The translations under genes and the position numbers were made by a program. From an uncultured Clostridia bacterium (GTDB lineage: Bacteria; Bacillota; Clostridia; Oscillospirales; CAG-272), in the NCBI GenBank assembly GCA_945936265.1, contig CAMETB010000088.1, positions 1 through 6,149 on the forward strand: a stretch of 6,149 nt of DNA, given 5' to 3'. The notes under the pieces are model-generated. The model was not told the DNA's origin. It made no database searches and was given only the letters and a program-made list of their open reading frames with translations. Numbering within the stretch: the first letter of the stretch is position 1; each line of letters begins with the position of its first letter. This document shows, one piece after another, positions 5,691-6,149 of the stretch.

Positions 5691-6149
5691 TCACACACCT
5701 CCTAAAACATGATGCGCACACGCGCGTATCATTCTGTTATACATAGCAAGCGATTTGTCCTCGACGGAGGGAAGATGGGCGTATATAGTGTCGACTTTAA
5801 GCTCGTCCGCCCTGCGAAGAAGAATGAATAACCGCCTTGTCTGTTCCTTTATATCGTCTTTTTTGCCGACGGGTAAAAGATTTTTATTTTCAAGTTTCGG
5901 GATCTCTTCGTCGAAACACATAATTGCACAGTTTTCGCTCTCTTGCTTTTCAAGTGCCAGGGATATAAAATCAATTTTTTTATCGTTTACAAGATAAAGA
6001 TTTGCCTTCGGCGCATAGTGCTTGTATTTCATACCGGGAGAGAGAGGCTTTTCTCCATCTTTCAGTTCATTTATGACCGCATCCGCAACCGTTACGTTTT
6101 CGCACACCGACGAAAGCATTTCACAGGTAACGGCGCCCGGACGAAGCAT
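5691..6149 (-). CDS. Threonylcarbamoyl-AMP synthase, Sua5/YrdC/YwlC type (C-terminal part, 5' end beyond window)
   Basis: The last 152 codons are visible, and the right window edge cuts the gene. Sua5 makes L-threonylcarbamoyl-AMP from threonine, bicarbonate and ATP, the first step of t6A37 formation in tRNAs reading ANN codons. The first visible residues, MLRPGAVT, match the end of the YrdC catalytic domain (usually I/V-LRPG-A/G-IT), so this Met is internal and not a start. SPGMKYKHYAPKA (37-49) is the conserved linker of the two-domain form. The Sua5 domain follows to the end (about 50-150), with TRRLFILLRRAD (104-115) and a degenerate end LAMYNRMIRACAHH. The presence of this domain separates it from the shorter TsaC type. 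It is the promoter-proximal of the visible operon genes and abuts the topoisomerase gene with no gap. Confidence 0.93.
   Translation of the reverse strand: MLRPGAVTCEMLSSVCENVTVADAVINELKDGEKPLSPGMKYKHYAPKANLYLVNDKKIDFISLALEKQESENCAIMCFDEEIPKLENKNLLPVGKKDDIKEQTRRLFILLRRADELKVDTIYAHLPSVEDKSLAMYNRMIRACAHHVLGGV
5698..5703 (-). promoter_or_regulatory. Strong Shine-Dalgarno site of the topoisomerase gene, inside the sua5 3' end
   Basis: AGGAGG, in the context TTTAGGAGGTG, lies seven bases before ATG 5690. It lies within the last codons of the upstream gene, whose TGA stop (5691-5693) touches the ATG. Ribosomes ending on sua5 can restart directly. Confidence 0.9.

Overview
The window looks like chromosomal housekeeping DNA from a moderately low-GC Gram-positive bacterium, most likely a clostridial member of the Bacillota. 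The grounds are Shine-Dalgarno sites close to AGGAGG, sigma-A promoters at or near TTGACA-N17-TATAAT, a tRNA gene with an encoded CCA end, and the protein families present. The species cannot be named from the sequence. I see no phage, transposon, CRISPR, toxin-antitoxin or recognisable defence genes.

Layout. At the left edge (1-418, minus) is the 5' part of miaB, a tRNA methylthiotransferase. It is divergent from a PnuC-type vitamin B3 transporter (572-1264, plus), and a clear promoter for each lies in the 153-bp gap. pnuC converges on a GH51 alpha-L-arabinofuranosidase gene (1324-2769, minus), and a hairpin with a T-run on both sides sits between them. The arabinofuranosidase has a predicted promoter about 150 nt upstream of its start codon, giving a long leader. 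A 9-bp repeat occurs at the predicted start point and again exactly 100 bp upstream. Next is a complete tRNA-Leu(GAG) gene (3067-3150, minus) with a perfect consensus promoter and its own terminator.

The right half is one minus-strand operon read from right to left: the 3' part of a Sua5/YrdC threonylcarbamoyl-AMP synthase gene (5691 to the window end), a complete type IIA topoisomerase A subunit (3447-5690), and a 41-residue membrane protein (3320-3445) followed by a hairpin terminator. The junctions are 0 nt and 1 nt, so translational coupling is likely.

Working together: miaB, sua5 and tRNA-Leu all belong to tRNA maturation or decoding. MiaB (position A37, ms2i6A) and Sua5 (t6A37) modify the base next to the anticodon. 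The arabinofuranosidase handles plant hemicellulose fragments and PnuC salvages an NAD precursor. I did not find a clearly new system. The items most worth checking are the coupled small membrane protein, the topoisomerase with Met at the quinolone-binding Ser position, and the repeats around the arabinofuranosidase promoter.
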